Assembly: GCA_037954325.1 (NCBI GenBank)
Contig: JBBMNZ010000055.1
Location: 220,001-284,000, forward strand
DNA: 64,000 bases
Direction of reading: 5' to 3'
Source: Fistularia commersonii
Lineage: Eukaryota; Chordata; Actinopteri; Syngnathiformes; Fistulariidae
In this document: positions 28,358 to 39,924 of the stretch, one piece after another
Numbering within the stretch: position 1 is the first letter of the stretch
Layout: each line of letters opens with the position of its first letter
Notes under the pieces: model-generated
The model's database searches: none
Seen by the model: the letters and a program-made list of their open reading frames with translations, nothing else
What the model was told of the DNA's origin: nothing
Translations under genes and position numbers: made by a program

Positions 28358-30130
28358 GATCTGAGCTCATCTCTGTCTGGGTTTGTTGCTCTGGAGATGG
28401 GTTTGTCACAAATTTTAGCAGTCTGTGTTTTTAGTACTCTTTCACTATTTGGATAATATACAAAATAAGCTGGACTATTTTTGGCATATCCAATGAAAAC
28501 TCCCTTCTCACCTCTTGAGTCAAGTTTCTTTTTGTTGTGCTTGTATGCATAGCACACAGCACCAAACTTTTGCATTTGTGACACATTTGGTTTCTTTCCC
28601 GTCAACATAAAGTAAGCCGTCTGCTTTGTCCGATTATTAAAGCATCAGTTCCTGACCACCGCTGCTGTCTGCACTGCATGGGTCCACAATGTTTTGGGTA
28701 GGTTGCTTCCTAGTAACATGCACCATGCCATGTCGAATAAAGTCCTCCAGTTTCTCTTTGCTTTCCCGTTTTGGTGTGGTGAGTATGGCGCTGACGTTTC
28801 ATGTCTAACACCCCGTTTAGTCATTAGTCCTTGGTACTCTTTTGACATAAACTCAGTACAATTGTCAGATCTCATACACTTAATCTTCCCATAAGGGGCA
28901 GTGTGTGCTAAGAATCTCTCTGTGGCACTCACTGTACCACTCTTTTGTTTGAGAAAGTACACAAAAATTGTGTTGGAATAATCATCAGTAAACGACAATG
29001 CAAATCTGTGTCCATCTATAGATATGGGATCTACTGGCCCTGCCAGATCTGTATGCACTAAATCAAACACCTTTGTTGCTCTTGCATCAGGCTCTCTGTT
29101 TCTGATCTGCACAAACTTCCCTTGAATACACACTTCACATGGTGATACAGGTTTTTCAGTTTTCCCTTTGATTACCATACCATCAATCACTTTTGTCAAC
29201 TTTTGTACATCGCTCTAATTACAATGGCCGAAAATTTCATGCCATGTTTGTAAATCAAAACACCCTTTGCATTTGTCATTACTTTCATCTGCTGTAGATA
29301 GGTAGTAAAGTGTGTTCTGCACATGAATAGGAAATACAGTACCGTCACTCATTTTGACTATGTCTTTTCCTTCATTGAAGATTACCGTTGCTCCGTTTGC
29401 TGTGGCGGCCATCACAGAAAAAATGTCCTGTGGACAGGAAGGGATGAACATTGCGTTTCTCAGTGGTGCTGTGTGGTGACGTCCTCTGCTGTCTATGAGG
29501 ATCACCTCTGCCTCTCCCCGCTGCTTCGCCACGCCTTGACACTTGGTCGCGTCTGCCAGCTCAACATGGTGTGTGTCAGCTCTGAACGTCACTGAAAAAC
29601 ACGGAAGTCAGCAAATTTGAGCTTTTCTTCACTTTGAGTCACATGAACTGCAAATGGTTTGAACGATTCTGGAAGTCCCTTTAGCACCATAGCTATGAGA
29701 AGATCATCACTCATGACTTCCTCTGCATTTCTTAGCACCGTGATTATAGTCTCTGCCCTAATCACAAAGTCTGTTACGCTTTCATTGCTTCCTTTCTGCA
29801 GTTTTGTCAGGTCAGTATACAGGTTTATAATGCCAGGCTTCCCTTTACCTGCGTAATACTCTCGTAGCATCTTCAGTGCCTTTCTCCCATCATCTGCAGC
29901 TTCGCGCATGACCAGGCCTAGACTTTTGTCATCTAAAAACTGGATCGGTTCGGCATGGGCCATTTCATTCTGCTCCTTGTCCTTCGCCTCCTCGTCATCG
30001 TCATCAAATTCTGGAGTTTCACTCAGAATTGTGTCTTTGAGCCCCTGTAGCCGCATGCAGGTCAAGCATTTAGTCTCCCAGAGTTCATACTGCTTCTCAT
30101 CTTCCACACCGAGACAGTCTCTGGTGGCGA
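28355..30130 (-). pseudogene. Copia-C copy 6: gag, protease part and integrase (5' half)
   Basis: The only gag/integrase copy of this family here. Gag (30130-29589) has YELWETKCL and LVMREAADDGRKAL. A deletion then removes the zinc knuckle and the protease DSG region, joining to VTFRADTHHVELADATK (29592-29215). Integrase (29199-28645) has Asp in HTDLAGP and in SDNCTEF, but the catalytic Glu of the usual N-G-x-A-E-R is Lys (NGKAKRN), so the enzyme would be dead. Stops lie at about 29213 (after FGHCN) and 28643. The integrase end region follows to 28355. The 5' end abuts a retroviral env in opposite orientation; no 5' LTR. Confidence 0.88.
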
Positions 30131-31565
30131 TTGGTAAATGTAACGGCAGGAGACCAAACTGATTGTTATGTTTGTACGGTAATGCCAATATCAATGTCTC
30201 ATAACCCGACTATACAACCTCATCCAATTAACCAAAGTGAGACCTTGTCTATAATATGGGTATATTCCCAAGGATTGAGTCAGAGATTTGGAATTTTTCA
30301 GAATATAACAAATACCTCAGTCCTTCCTTTTCTGCCTTACGATCCATCCAAATGGCGATTACCAGCTGATTATTCTATGGTAACCAATAAAACTGTCATT
30401 GAGGGATTCACTCTAATGACAATACAAAAGACACCACCATTTTGTATGAAACGACAGTGTGGTAAGAAAGAGCATTATCTAGGCCAACTACAGTGTGACA
30501 CTGTGCTAGATATGGAAACGGATAGACCGGTTAGGAAAACCTATGACTACTATAATAATAGTATATGTGAGGTTGGAAAGTGGGGAATGGGCGTGTGTGC
30601 CATGAATCTGACAGCCCTCAAGCCATTATTGGGCATTGAAACAAACCTCACCAAATCTGGTATACCACCATGGAGGATTTTTGCATTCCCACACAAATAC
30701 GGTTATCCATACATGCCCAAAAACACATGTATGGATTTGTGGCAAACGAGCATTTCTGTATCTGCCTGAACATTGGTGTGGCACATGCTATTTGGCCCGA
30801 TTAGGAAGTGCTATGACTTTTATACCAGAGCATAACATGACTCATAGTGTACAACTCATTAGGCCTATGGGACATGAACGTAGTCGAAGAGCCTTGATAA
30901 GTGACTCTAGAGGAATACTTATGACAATGTTCCCTAACTATGGTGTAGCCTACTCGGGACATCGAATGAATGAGGTCTGGGCGACATTACAGAACCTAAC
31001 GTCAAGGGTTCTAGAATTGAATGGACTGATACAAAACAATCCAGAGACTATGGCTATGAAAGAAATGCTTTTACAAAATCGTGTGGCTTTAGATATTGTC
31101 TTAGCCAAGGAAGGTGGTGTATGTGCGATAATAGGACAACAATGTTGCACATATATCCCAGACACGCGAGACAATTTCACAGTAATTCATGACAAATTGA
31201 CGACATTAAAGAACCAACTAGAGGGTAAAGAGGACAGTGATACTTTAATGTCGTTTTTACAGTTTGACCCTCTTGGATGGATCATCAACGGAACTTGGTG
31301 GCAAATACTTTTAAAGTGCCTTACACCTGTGATTGTGATTCTTATTTTGTTTTGTTTATTTACTATGTGCGTTATTCCTTGTTTGAGAAGCATGATTGCT
31401 AAAATGGCTTCCGCAGCCTTTGTCCAGATGGCAATAGTAGCAGTGCAGACCCAACCAAGGACTCACTACACTGGACAGATACATGAGCAACTGCCTATAA
31501 GTGATTCAGAAAAAGAAAATGATAATGATTCGACTGTGGAGGACGACGACCATGATGTTGTATGA
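30131..31565 (+). pseudogene. env: Endogenous retrovirus envelope (env) remnant, gammaretrovirus-like
   Basis: Two overlapping frames (30131-30769 and 30636-31565) form one env broken by a single frameshift between about 30710 and 30745. The surface-subunit part has a CxxC near 30157 and several N-glycosylation sites, but the signal peptide and start are missing. The second frame has a basic RSRR cleavage site (30879-30890), a following fusion-peptide-like stretch, a heptad-rich region, an immunosuppressive-domain-like segment followed by CX6CC (about 31072-31148), a hydrophobic membrane span (about 31297-31385) and an acidic cytoplasmic tail. CX6CC is typical of gamma-type Env, where it pairs with CxxC. 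No gag or pol of this virus is present. The left junction with copia-C gag lies around 30131. Confidence 0.87.
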
Positions 31566-31568
31566 AGT

Positions 31569-32110
31569 GTTATCTGTAAACTATGTACCAACATGGCATG
31601 ATGATGCTGAAGAGTTTAACATTGTTCGGAGTCTCATAAACAGGAGAGAATTGTTAGAGTTTACTCTCTATTTCTATAACTATGTTATTTCGACTACTCA
31701 CATGAAGTTAGCCAGACATGCTAGAGCACAAAAGACCTTTGTCCTCTAACAAGAGTTGGGCCCTCCAAGATATTCCAATGGTCGTAAACATCTTTAGATA
31801 AGAACCTACCCCCCGTAAACGTAAATCTAAACGAGGATAAACGCTTCTGGAGAGAAACCTGACCACCCCTGTATATCATCCTGGTCAACTTCACATATGC
31901 ATGAACTATACTATTAAATAAATGTTGTTATGTAAATAAACACTTTCACACAATAAAAAGCCGAGCAAGGAGGAACTCGGGGGGATTCTCTGGATCTTGG
32001 CTCCAAAGAGCGCTGAGTCTCCCCCTCTGCAGAGCACAAAAGAATAGTCGCTTGTCTGTGTTATTTCTTATGATAACCTCAGTCTCCTCTTTACAGGTTT
32101 TAACTTAGAC
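31569..32110 (+). repeat. Probable ERV 3' untranslated region and LTR
   Basis: Sequence between env and the L2 fragment. It contains caataaaaagccgagcaagg, which could be a TATA-type promoter, and then a U5-like stretch. There is no second LTR to compare and no clear TG...CA or target duplication, so the LTR call rests on position after env. No other gene is seen. Confidence 0.4.
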
Positions 32111-32930
32111 CAGCATGAATTACAATTACTCTCCAACAGCCGCGAGTGGAGCATCTACCTGCATGTCCAGAAGCTTCCTGTTCAGCAGGGCAGGTCGAAT
32201 GGTGTTAAAAGCACTGGAGAAGTCAAAGAACATGACTCTCACAGTGCTTCCTGCCTCCTCCAGGTGTGTGTAGATTCTGTGCAGCAGGAAGATGATGGCG
32301 TCTTCCACTCCTATCCGTGGGTGGTATGCGAACCGCAGGGGGTCCAGCGAAGGTCCGACGACTGTGCCAAGGTGCCTCAGGACGAGCCTCTCCAGCGACT
32401 TCATGACGTATGATGTCAGGGCCACCGGTCTGTAGTCGTTGTGTCTGCTGGGATGCTTCACCTCGGGCGCTGGAACCAGGCATGAGGTTTTCCACCGGTC
32501 GGGGACAACCATCTGGGTCAGGCTCAGGTTGAAGAGATGTGAGAAGATCCCACACAGCTGAGAGGCACATCCTTTCAGCACTCTGGGGCTAAGGCCGTCA
32601 GGGCCAGCAGCTTTCCTGGGAGGAAGGCGGCTGAACTCTCTTCTCACCTCCTCAGCGGTGAAGGCGACAGGAGGGGGTGGAGAGAGTCCCAGTGGGGGGC
32701 AGAGAGAGTCCCAGTGGGGGGCAGGACGGCTGAGGTGTAAACGAGACATCGCCCAGGGAAGCAGAAGAGGTGCGTGGGGGAGGGGGAAAGCTCCTTAAAG
32801 TGAGGGGTGAGGGCACAGGGGAAGGAAAGTCCTGAGAGGAACTGGGGGGAGGGTGGGCGGAGGCACCTTCATCAAATCTGTTAAAAAACAGGTTTAGTTT
32901 GTTTGCCTCCTGCAAGTCTCCTTCCATCAT
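32111..32930 (-). pseudogene. L2/CR1-group LINE, RT fragment
   Basis: The minus-strand frame 32749-32126 encodes the front half of a non-LTR RT: KAAGPDGLSPRVLK, NDYRPVALTSYVMKSLERLV, DPLRFAYHPRIGVEDAI and FFDFSSAFNTI with the first catalytic Asp. The Y/FADD part is absent: the frame is cut at about 32140. Upstream (32930-32650) is Pro/Ser-rich linker in another frame with a duplicated cccagtggggggcag. The right end meets copia-C leader sequence. Confidence 0.83.
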
Positions 32931-33024
32931 CTGGCTTGCTTGTTTTCCATGGCCAGTGATGAGTTTGCAGTATCGTCGCTCTTCTCAGCGGCTCCAAACT
33001 GTCTTCAGCCGTCTTTGGGGGTTT
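32931..33024 (-). repeat. Copia-C-type leader after the primer-binding site
   Basis: Minus-strand sequence between the primer-binding site and the L2 junction, with a short ATGGAAAACAAGCAAGC frame that stops after seven codons. Probably the beginning of the element's internal region. Confidence 0.5.
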
Positions 33025-33039
33025 CCTGGGCCCATAACC
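33025..33039 (-). promoter_or_regulatory. Copia-C-type primer-binding site (half-tRNA type)
   Basis: Minus-strand GGTTATGGGCCCAGG immediately after an LTR end (CTGATAACA). Identical to the copia-B site. Confidence 0.87.
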
Positions 33040-33261
33040 TGTTATCAGAGGTTATCTGTGCAGTAGATCTGCGTGCTACCCCTCAATACCGACTGGGTCT
33101 TTTACGGAGGAATAATATGTGTGACACGCCTCTTGCTTTGCAGAACTGGAAGAAGTTGAGTTTATTTTCAAGCAAATAAAAACACTACGGACAGACCGGA
33201 AGCTGGGACTGGCCATTCAAAATAAAAGGGAAATAACTGAGAGCATATTTCTCAGATAACA
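33040..33261 (-). repeat. Copia-C-type 5' LTR, complete
   Basis: 222 bp, TGTTATCTGAG...CTGATAACA with matching ends (TGTTATC / GATAACA), followed by a primer-binding site. It is about 85% like the first 69 bp of the truncated copia-C LTRs, so it is the best reference for the family's full LTR. Confidence 0.87.
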
Positions 33262-34330
33262 ACTGCACTTTCTGTCCAGAATTGAGATTCCCTGGAGTGA
33301 CAGTCGGGGTAACTGTGGTTGTACGGTTCGGTGCGTCATTATATTTTTGGTCAGGAATACAAATTGTCGAGGCAGTGCGTTTCGTAACTTTATCAACTCT
33401 AATATGGGAGGCTTAAATCTGTGTGTAGTACAGAACTGTTCATAGTCTAGAGGACTGCCATTGTCATCCATCAAGTCAATTATTGACCATATACCTTTCT
33501 CAAACCATTCCTTGTAAAACAGAGGTTTGTTGCCACGCAGTACATATCTATTGTTCCAAATTATTGTACTGTGTGGTGAGAAATTGTGTACATATATCAT
33601 TTTCCAGTATAATAGTATTTGTTTATGGAACTCTGAAAATTGGACAGGAATCTTGTTGATATCCAAGTCAGAGATAAGTAGAAGACTTAGGCCACCGACT
33701 ATGTTGAATAAGTAGTTTGGAGTACAATACCAGAAAGAATAATGATGTTTGATCCAGGATTTCAACCAGTTCACCTTCAATGTCCCATTCAGGCAGTCCA
33801 ACTCTATCACTTTCAGCCCTCCTTCACTTGTTTCTTTCACCGTATGTGATTTTTTTAGATGGTGTGGTCTGTTCCTCCAGATAAAGTTGAAATTTATTTG
33901 GTTAATAGATTTTATGAGTTGATTTGGAGCAGCATTGGAATACACTGGGTATATACATCTGGATAAACATTCCATTTTACTCAAATATATCCGGCCTAAT
34001 ATTGATAAATCTCTTTGGAGCCATATATTCAATTTAGCTTTACTTTGATTCAGTTTAGATTCAATGTTCCTGGACTGATTTAACTTTTGGTCCTTAGATA
34101 GGAAAATGCTCAAGTATTTTATTTCTGATTTGATAGGAACATTGCTGTTTTCCTTTAGTGGCAGCTCAAGAAGTTTGCATTTCTTTAAGTTTAATGACAA
34201 TCCTGAAGCCTTGTAGAATGTTTTAATTTTTTCAACGCTTATTGGGACTTGATGTTCATTTTTCAAAACTAAGGTTGTGTCATCTGCCAGCAGGCTAATA
34301 ACAATTTCTGTCCCCGACATTATTTCTGTC
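33262..34330 (-). pseudogene. L1/Tx1-like LINE ORF2, RT end and C-terminal region (copy a)
   Basis: One open minus-strand frame: LLADDTTLVLKNEHQVP (the ADD part of the RT YxDD motif), SGLSLNLKKCKLLEL (RT motif), INFNFIWRNRPHHLKKS, GGLKVIELDCLNGTLKVNWL, and LRNALPRQFVFLTKN. It is cut at 33262 by the copia-C LTR. The 5' side begins in (TG)n with no RT fingers or endonuclease. A 9 bp gap (LELPLKEN versus LELHDSPLKEI) distinguishes it from copies at 49 and 54.6 kb. Confidence 0.85.
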
Positions 34331-34335
34331 CCACA

Positions 34336-34339
34336 CATA

Positions 34340-34430
<91 letters not shown>

Positions 34431-34432
34431 AC
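34336..34432. repeat. (CA)n tract at the L1 5' junction
   Basis: About 95 bp of CA with rare interruptions, adjacent to the L1 fragment. The same junction is at 50010-50133, 51173-51230 and 55538-55648. Confidence 0.92.
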
Positions 34433-34575
34433 ACTTTAATTCCACTCTTTTATATACGCATGTCTGGAGTTCCGGGAGCTCGTTCTCAACGTTCTGGGGA
34501 TAATCATAGCTGTGCTGATAGCATTCGCCGAAACGCGCCCCCCCCCACACCACCAGCACCACCACCACCCCACAC
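34433..34575 (+). repeat. Linker with core-like segment
   Basis: ttccactcttttatatacgc, then a diverged half-core (gttccgggagctcgttctc), gtgctgatagcattcgcc, a C-run and ccaccaccacc. Seen again at 50130-50275, 51232-51375 and 55648-55785. Confidence 0.7.
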
Positions 34576-34889
34576 ACATTAGCTCCTCCATTCATTCACA
34601 TGTACACGCCGGCTGCTCCGGGAGCTCCACGCCGACGTTTCGGTGATCGATGTCCGCAGAAGGTGCACCATTGCCGGTCTGCGGTGTCCTGTAGACCCCC
34701 CCCCCCCTCCATACACACATGCAATACGCCTTGAAACGCATCGCTCGCACCGACGCGGGGAATATTTTACCCTACTTCCACAACAACGGCGAGAATCGCG
34801 TTGCGTCGGAAGGGGGGGGGGGGGCATTAAGGGGGGGAGAGAGAGAGGCATGGAGATTTTCTCAGCCTCTCATTCTTTTTTTTTTTTTT
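34576..34889 (+). repeat. R2 repeat
   Basis: Same as 157-425 with the complete core (ctccacgccgacgtttcgg), C-run, G-run, GA repeat and T-run. Confidence 0.75.
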
Positions 34890-35215
34890 TAATTGAACAT
34901 AAATAGTACACACAACTATACAAATGTACAAATAAACATGGCAAGGTAGCACTGAATGTCAATGAAACAACCAGGCATGAGGAAGCAAAGGACATAAGGA
35001 CATTCGTTCTGTATGGAATCAGAAGTTAATAGTGTTAACGGTTTGTGAGAAATTTACAATGCTAGACAAAAAAAGAAATTAAAATGAAATAATTAAATCA
35101 ATAGATTGACTAATAAAAAATTAAAACGAAAAAAAGATTGCAAGGGGAGTACAACATGTAATTAAGTTGGCGACTCACACGGAATCTCAGATATCAAACT
35201 GTATATTTTTTGTTG
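34890..35215 (+). repeat. R1 repeat, uninterrupted
   Basis: Contains ggacataaggacattcgttc, the uninterrupted form of the site into which copia-B inserted elsewhere (see 39100 and 46887). Confidence 0.72.
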
Positions 35216-35333
35216 ATTATATATAGATATATACAAAACAAACATATATTGTTTGTTGTTGTTTATTTTTGGGATATATTGAGGAATATTTGTTGGAAAG
35301 GAGTCACAATCGCTTTTTGACAATGTCGAAGTG
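35216..35333 (-). pseudogene. L1 ORF2 mid-region relic
   Basis: Encodes TLSKSDCDSFPTNIPQYIPK, the region before the L1 RT; longer in the copies at 47106-47290 and 52021-52220. Cut by an RTE tail on the right. Confidence 0.7.
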
Positions 35334-35360
35334 CTTCTTCTTCTTCTTCTTCTTCTTCTT
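35334..35360. repeat. (CTT)n, short RTE tail
   Basis: Follows the minus-strand RTE end tgacccctaacgggaaaagccg-like sequence. Confidence 0.85.
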
Positions 35361-35536
35361 TCGGCTTTTCCCGTTAGGGGTCGCCACAGCGAGTCAACTT
35401 TCTCCATCTAACCCTATTCTCTGTATCTTCCTCTCTCACACCAGCTACTTTCATATCCTCTCTCACTACGTCCATAAATCTTCTCTTTGGTCTTCCTCGA
35501 GACCTCTTGCCTGGCAGCTCCAATTCCAGCATCCGT
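35361..35536 (-). pseudogene. RTE LINE 3' end fragment
   Basis: Last 170 bp of RTE, fused at 35536 to copia-B RT (FKFNM | TDAGIGAARQ), which produces a 648-codon chimeric frame. Confidence 0.85.
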
Positions 35537-38500
35537 CATGTTGAACTTGAATTTCATGTTCTGTTTAAATGTGCTGAGTGCATCATTGCTGCTTGCGGCA
35601 ATAATTAAATCATCTACCCAAATTATTACAATGATTGTGTCACCATTTTCCGTCTGTTTTCTGTACACACAGTGGTCAGAGAGATTTCTCACAAAGTTGT
35701 CCTGTTCTAAATGGTCATTAAGGAGTTCATACCAGTTTCTTCCTGATTGTTTCAGGCCATAAAGAGATTTCTTTAATCTATACACTAGTTTCTCTCCTGT
35801 TTCTGACATCATTTCAAACCCTTCTGGTTGTTCCAAGAAAATCTCCTCATGTATAGGAGCATGTAAATATGCCGTCTTAACATCCATTTGATGGACAATG
35901 AGGTTATTTTGTACGGCTATCTGCATTAGTGCCCGCACTGATGTAATGTTAGCTGTCGGTGCAAAAGTTTCATAGTAGTCTATGCCTTCTGTTTGATTGT
36001 AACCCTTAGCTACATATCTGGCCTTAAATATTTGTCCTCCTTCAGCATTTTCTTTAAGGGCAAATACCCATTTTCCTCCAATTACTTTTCTCCCTTCAGG
36101 TAAAGTTGTCAGTTCAAATGTGTCATTCTGTTTAAGCGAGTCAATCTCTTCCCTCATGGCACAATTCCACCCGGGTGCCAGTGGTGACTTCAGTGCTTCA
36201 CTATAATTCTGTGGGACTCCGCACACAGTCCTGTAACAGTAATCAATAGTTGTATGATTTTTATCATTGTTAATATAGTCTGTCTGATAATCCTCTAAAT
36301 ACCTTGGAACGACCCTTTTTCGTCTAGGATAGCGACTGGTTTGATTATATCTGGGTTTTATGTCTGACCTCGTCTCTTTTTCATTTTGGACATTTTCTGC
36401 TGTTTCTTCGTCATGTGACACATCTGCGTTAGTACTCTCATCCTCATTTTGTATATGGTTGTCTGTTTTATTTTCACTTTGTGACACATCTATACTGGTT
36501 TCATCTGTAGATTCTGTGTCTTCATATCCCTGGATTTCTGTCTCATAATCATCAGTTTGTGTTTGTTGTTCAATTCTTCCCTTTTTGATCAATTTCACCA
36601 GTCTCTGTTTTGACACTTTTTCTGTAAGTGGATTATAGACCAGGTATGAAGGGCTTTTCTTACTGTATCCCACAAATATTCCTTTTTCACATCTGGGATC
36701 CAATTTCTTAGTGTCATGTTTGTATGCATAACACTCAGTTCCGAATATCCACATTTTTGAAAGATTTGGCTTTCTCCCTGTTAACATGAAGTATGGGGTA
36801 TTTTTGTGTCTGTCATTGTAACATCTATTTCGAATATGGGCAGCGGTCTGGACAGCATAAGGCCACAAAACCTTTGGTAATCCTTTTGCTATTAGCATAC
36901 ACCTTGCCATTTCAAAAAGGGTCCTCCATTGTCTTTCTGCTGTCCCATTTGGATGGGGAGAGTATGGGGATGATGTTTCATGTCTTATGCCTTTCTCCCT
37001 TAGAAGAGATTGAAAAGCATTTCCTGTGTATTCAGTCCCGTTGTCTGACCTGATACATTTGACACGACCATACGCTGCGCTGTCAGCAAGGAACTTCTCT
37101 GTTGCTAATGTAGCTTCACTCTTGTATTTGAGAAAATATACAAATACTGCCCCTGAATAATCATCTGTGAATGAAATGACATACTTATGCCCTTCTTGAC
37201 CAGCTGGTTCAATCGGGCCTGATAAGTCAGTGTGTACCATTTTTAGGGGTGCATCAGCTTTTGCATCAGCTTGCCTGTTTCTGCTATTTGTGAATTTTCC
37301 CTCCGTGCATACGTTACAGTCTACGTTACAGTCTACCTTGGTCTGACCTGTAATCTTCATACCCTCAACTAAGTTTGGTCATTTTAATACATCTTTTACA
37401 TTGCAGTGTCCCATAATCTCATGCCATGTTTTGACATCACAAGTTAAGTTTACTCTATCTCTGGACATCATGTCATTTACTGTATCATCATAAAGTTGTT
37501 GATAATTTACCGTTCTTATGTAGTAGAGTCTGTCACATTCCTCAATGCTGAAAATTTTTCCTTCTTTGGTTATGAGTCTGTTCTCTCCTTCTTTGAATAT
37601 CACGCTGGTTCCATCAGCTGTGGCTGCCTTCACCGATATGAAGTCCTGAGGATATGATGGGATGAATAAGGCTCCCCTTAAGGTTACCAGGACAGGTTTT
37701 CCTTCAATGTCCTGGAGTAACACTTCTGCATCACCTCTTTTTAGTGCCACTTTGTTTCTTCTGGTCCCGTCTGCTAGCTCCATGTAATGTTTGTTTGGGT
37801 TGAAAAACTCATCAAATCTTATGAATTTGTCTTCTTGTGTTATGATGTGTGATGTAGCGCCACAGTCTACCATCAGTCCATTTTTTCTGATATTTTCCGG
37901 AGGGACTTTTTGTCTGACCTTGAATACAAAAGTTTGCTCATCTTCCTTATCTTTGTCTTGGATGTCTGTGTTTTGTTTGACCGAGTCTTCTTTGGGCTTG
38001 GATTTTCTTCTGCATGTCTCATCGGTGTGGGTTGTGCTTCTGTGATAGCTGCACCATTTTGGCCCTGATTTTTGGTGACAAGCTTTTGCCATATGGCCAC
38101 GGTTTCCACATCCATAGCAGATCACCGTTGACATGTCCACTTTCATTACATTGTCTGATTTGGTTTTGCTGTCAAACTTTTCAGTCTCTTCATAACTTCT
38201 TAGTTTACTCTTGAACTGAATAAACGTCATTTCTTCACTGCTCTGAGTTACGTGAATGACGAAGGGCTTGTACGGTTCTGGAAGCCCTTTCATAACCATA
38301 GCGATCATCAGCTCATCACTTATCACCTGTTTTGTGTTTCTCGGAGCGGTGACTGCCTTTTCTGCTCTGATAATGTAATCTGTTATTGTTTCGTCGGGTT
38401 CCTTCTTGAGTGAGCATAGTTCGCTGTACAGGGAAATAATTCTGGGCTTACCCTGGCTGGCGTAATGATCCCGTAATATTTTCAAAGCTTTTCGACCGTC

Positions 38501-38779
38501 ATCTGCGGCTTCCCTCATTACCAATGATAGACTTTTATCATCGAGGAACTGGATAAGCTCAGCGTAGCATTCTGCATTTTTATCTGGGTCGGGCTCAACA
38601 GTTGAAAGTATTGTCTCTTTCAAACCTTCGAGTCGCATGTGTCCCAGAAACTTTACTTCCCAAAGCTCGTAGTTGTTTTCGTCTCCATCGAAAACCAAAC
38701 GTTGCCATCTTCCTCCTTTTGTTCGTTGCCTGGGCCCATAACCTGTTGCGTTTAAGTTTGCAGCTTCTTCGTTTTCCAT
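35537..38779 (-). pseudogene. gag-pol: Copia-B copy 2 gag-pol, truncated
   Basis: Gag ATG at 38779-38777 inside the LTR, as in copy 1. The first frame runs 38911-37379 (510 codons from the upstream LTR ATG) and includes the CCHC knuckle and an unbroken protease MVDCGATSHI; the 11 bp lost in copy 1 is present here. The shared TGA follows VKDVLK at about 37379-37381. The second frame (37360 down) has integrase D, D and E, RT QMDVKTAYLHA and IIWVDD. It ends by fusion to RTE at 35536. Confidence 0.9.
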
Positions 38780-39099
38780 GTTTCGGAAGGAATTCACAAG
38801 TTTGCCTTGTTTGAATCGTCTTTTATTTTCTTCTTCACAGCTCCGGGAATCAACATCGGTTAGCCATGGGACATGTACAGTACAGAGTGAGGGAAAAATT
38901 CCCGCCAGCACCGCTATACCAAAAAAAGAACACTGACGTAGAAGTTAACGTCAAGTTAGCTGAACAGTCGCGAAAAACTAAAACAAGTCCCAAACCTTGT
39001 CATAAAGTGCCATACATTTCCTGAGAGTAGATACAAATAAAACATATGTATACTAGAATGTAAACTCAAATAAAACTAATGAGATCACCTATCTCAACA
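35537..39099 (-). mobile_element. Copia-B copy 2, 5' LTR to mid-RT
   Basis: 5' LTR 38744-39099 (356 bp), primer-binding site 38729-38743, gag-protease-integrase-RT to a point about 70 bp past WVDD. The RT end, RNase H and 3' LTR are missing. The gtcct flank at 39100-39104 matches copy 1. Confidence 0.92.
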
Positions 39100-39212
39100 G
39101 TCCTTATGTCCTTTGCTTCCTCATGCCTGGTTGTTTCATTGACATTCAGTTCTACCTTGCCATGTTTATTTGTACATTTGTATATTTGTGTGTACTATTT
39201 ATGTTCAATTAA
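39100..39212 (-). repeat. R1 repeat, part
   Basis: Same as 12692-12795, cut by copia-B at gtcct. Confidence 0.75.
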
Positions 39213-39580
39213 AAAAAAAAAAAAAAAAGAATGAGAGGCTGAGAAAATCTCCATGTCTCTCTCTCTCCCCCCCTTAATGCCCCCCCCCCCCCCCCCCTCT
39301 TCCTCACGGCGGCCGACGCAATGTGATTCTCGCCGTTGCTGTGGAAGTAGGGTAAAGGATTCCCCGCGTCGGTGCGAGCGATGCGTTTCAAGGCGTATTG
39401 CATGTGTGTATGGAGGGGGGGGGGTCTACAGGATACCGCAGGCCGGCAATGGTGCACCTTCTGCGGACATCGATCACCGAAACGTCGGCGTGGAGCTCCC
39501 GGAGCAGCCGGCGTGTACATGTGAATGAATGGAGGAGCTAATGTGTGTGTGGTGGTGGTGGGGGGGGGGGGGGGGCGTTT
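39213..39580 (-). repeat. R2 repeat (inverted)
   Basis: Same as 12796-13170 but with different A-, C- and G-run lengths. Confidence 0.75.
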
Positions 39581-39844
39581 CGGCTCGACGGGAAAGAAAC
39601 CAAATGTGTCACAAATGCAAAAGTTTGGTGCTGTGTGCTATGCATACAAGCACAACAAAAAGAAACTTGACTCAAGAGGTGAGAAGGGAGTTTTCATTGG
39701 ATATGACAAAAATAGTCCAGCTTATTTTGTATATTATCCAAATAGTGAAAGAGTACTAAAACAGACTGCTAAAATTTGTGTCGAACCCATCTCCAGAGCA
39801 ACAAACCCAGACAGAGATGAGCTCAGACCAGGATGATGATGATA

Positions 39845-39924
<80 letters not shown>

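Noticed and set aside
31501..31749. Separate small gene downstream of env
   Set aside because: The frame overlaps the env tail in another phase; no start context or domain.
35414..35540. Unusual C-terminus on copia-B pol (TDAGIGAARQEVSRKTKEK)
   Set aside because: Out-of-frame reading of the RTE 3' end after a rearrangement junction, not a natural extension.
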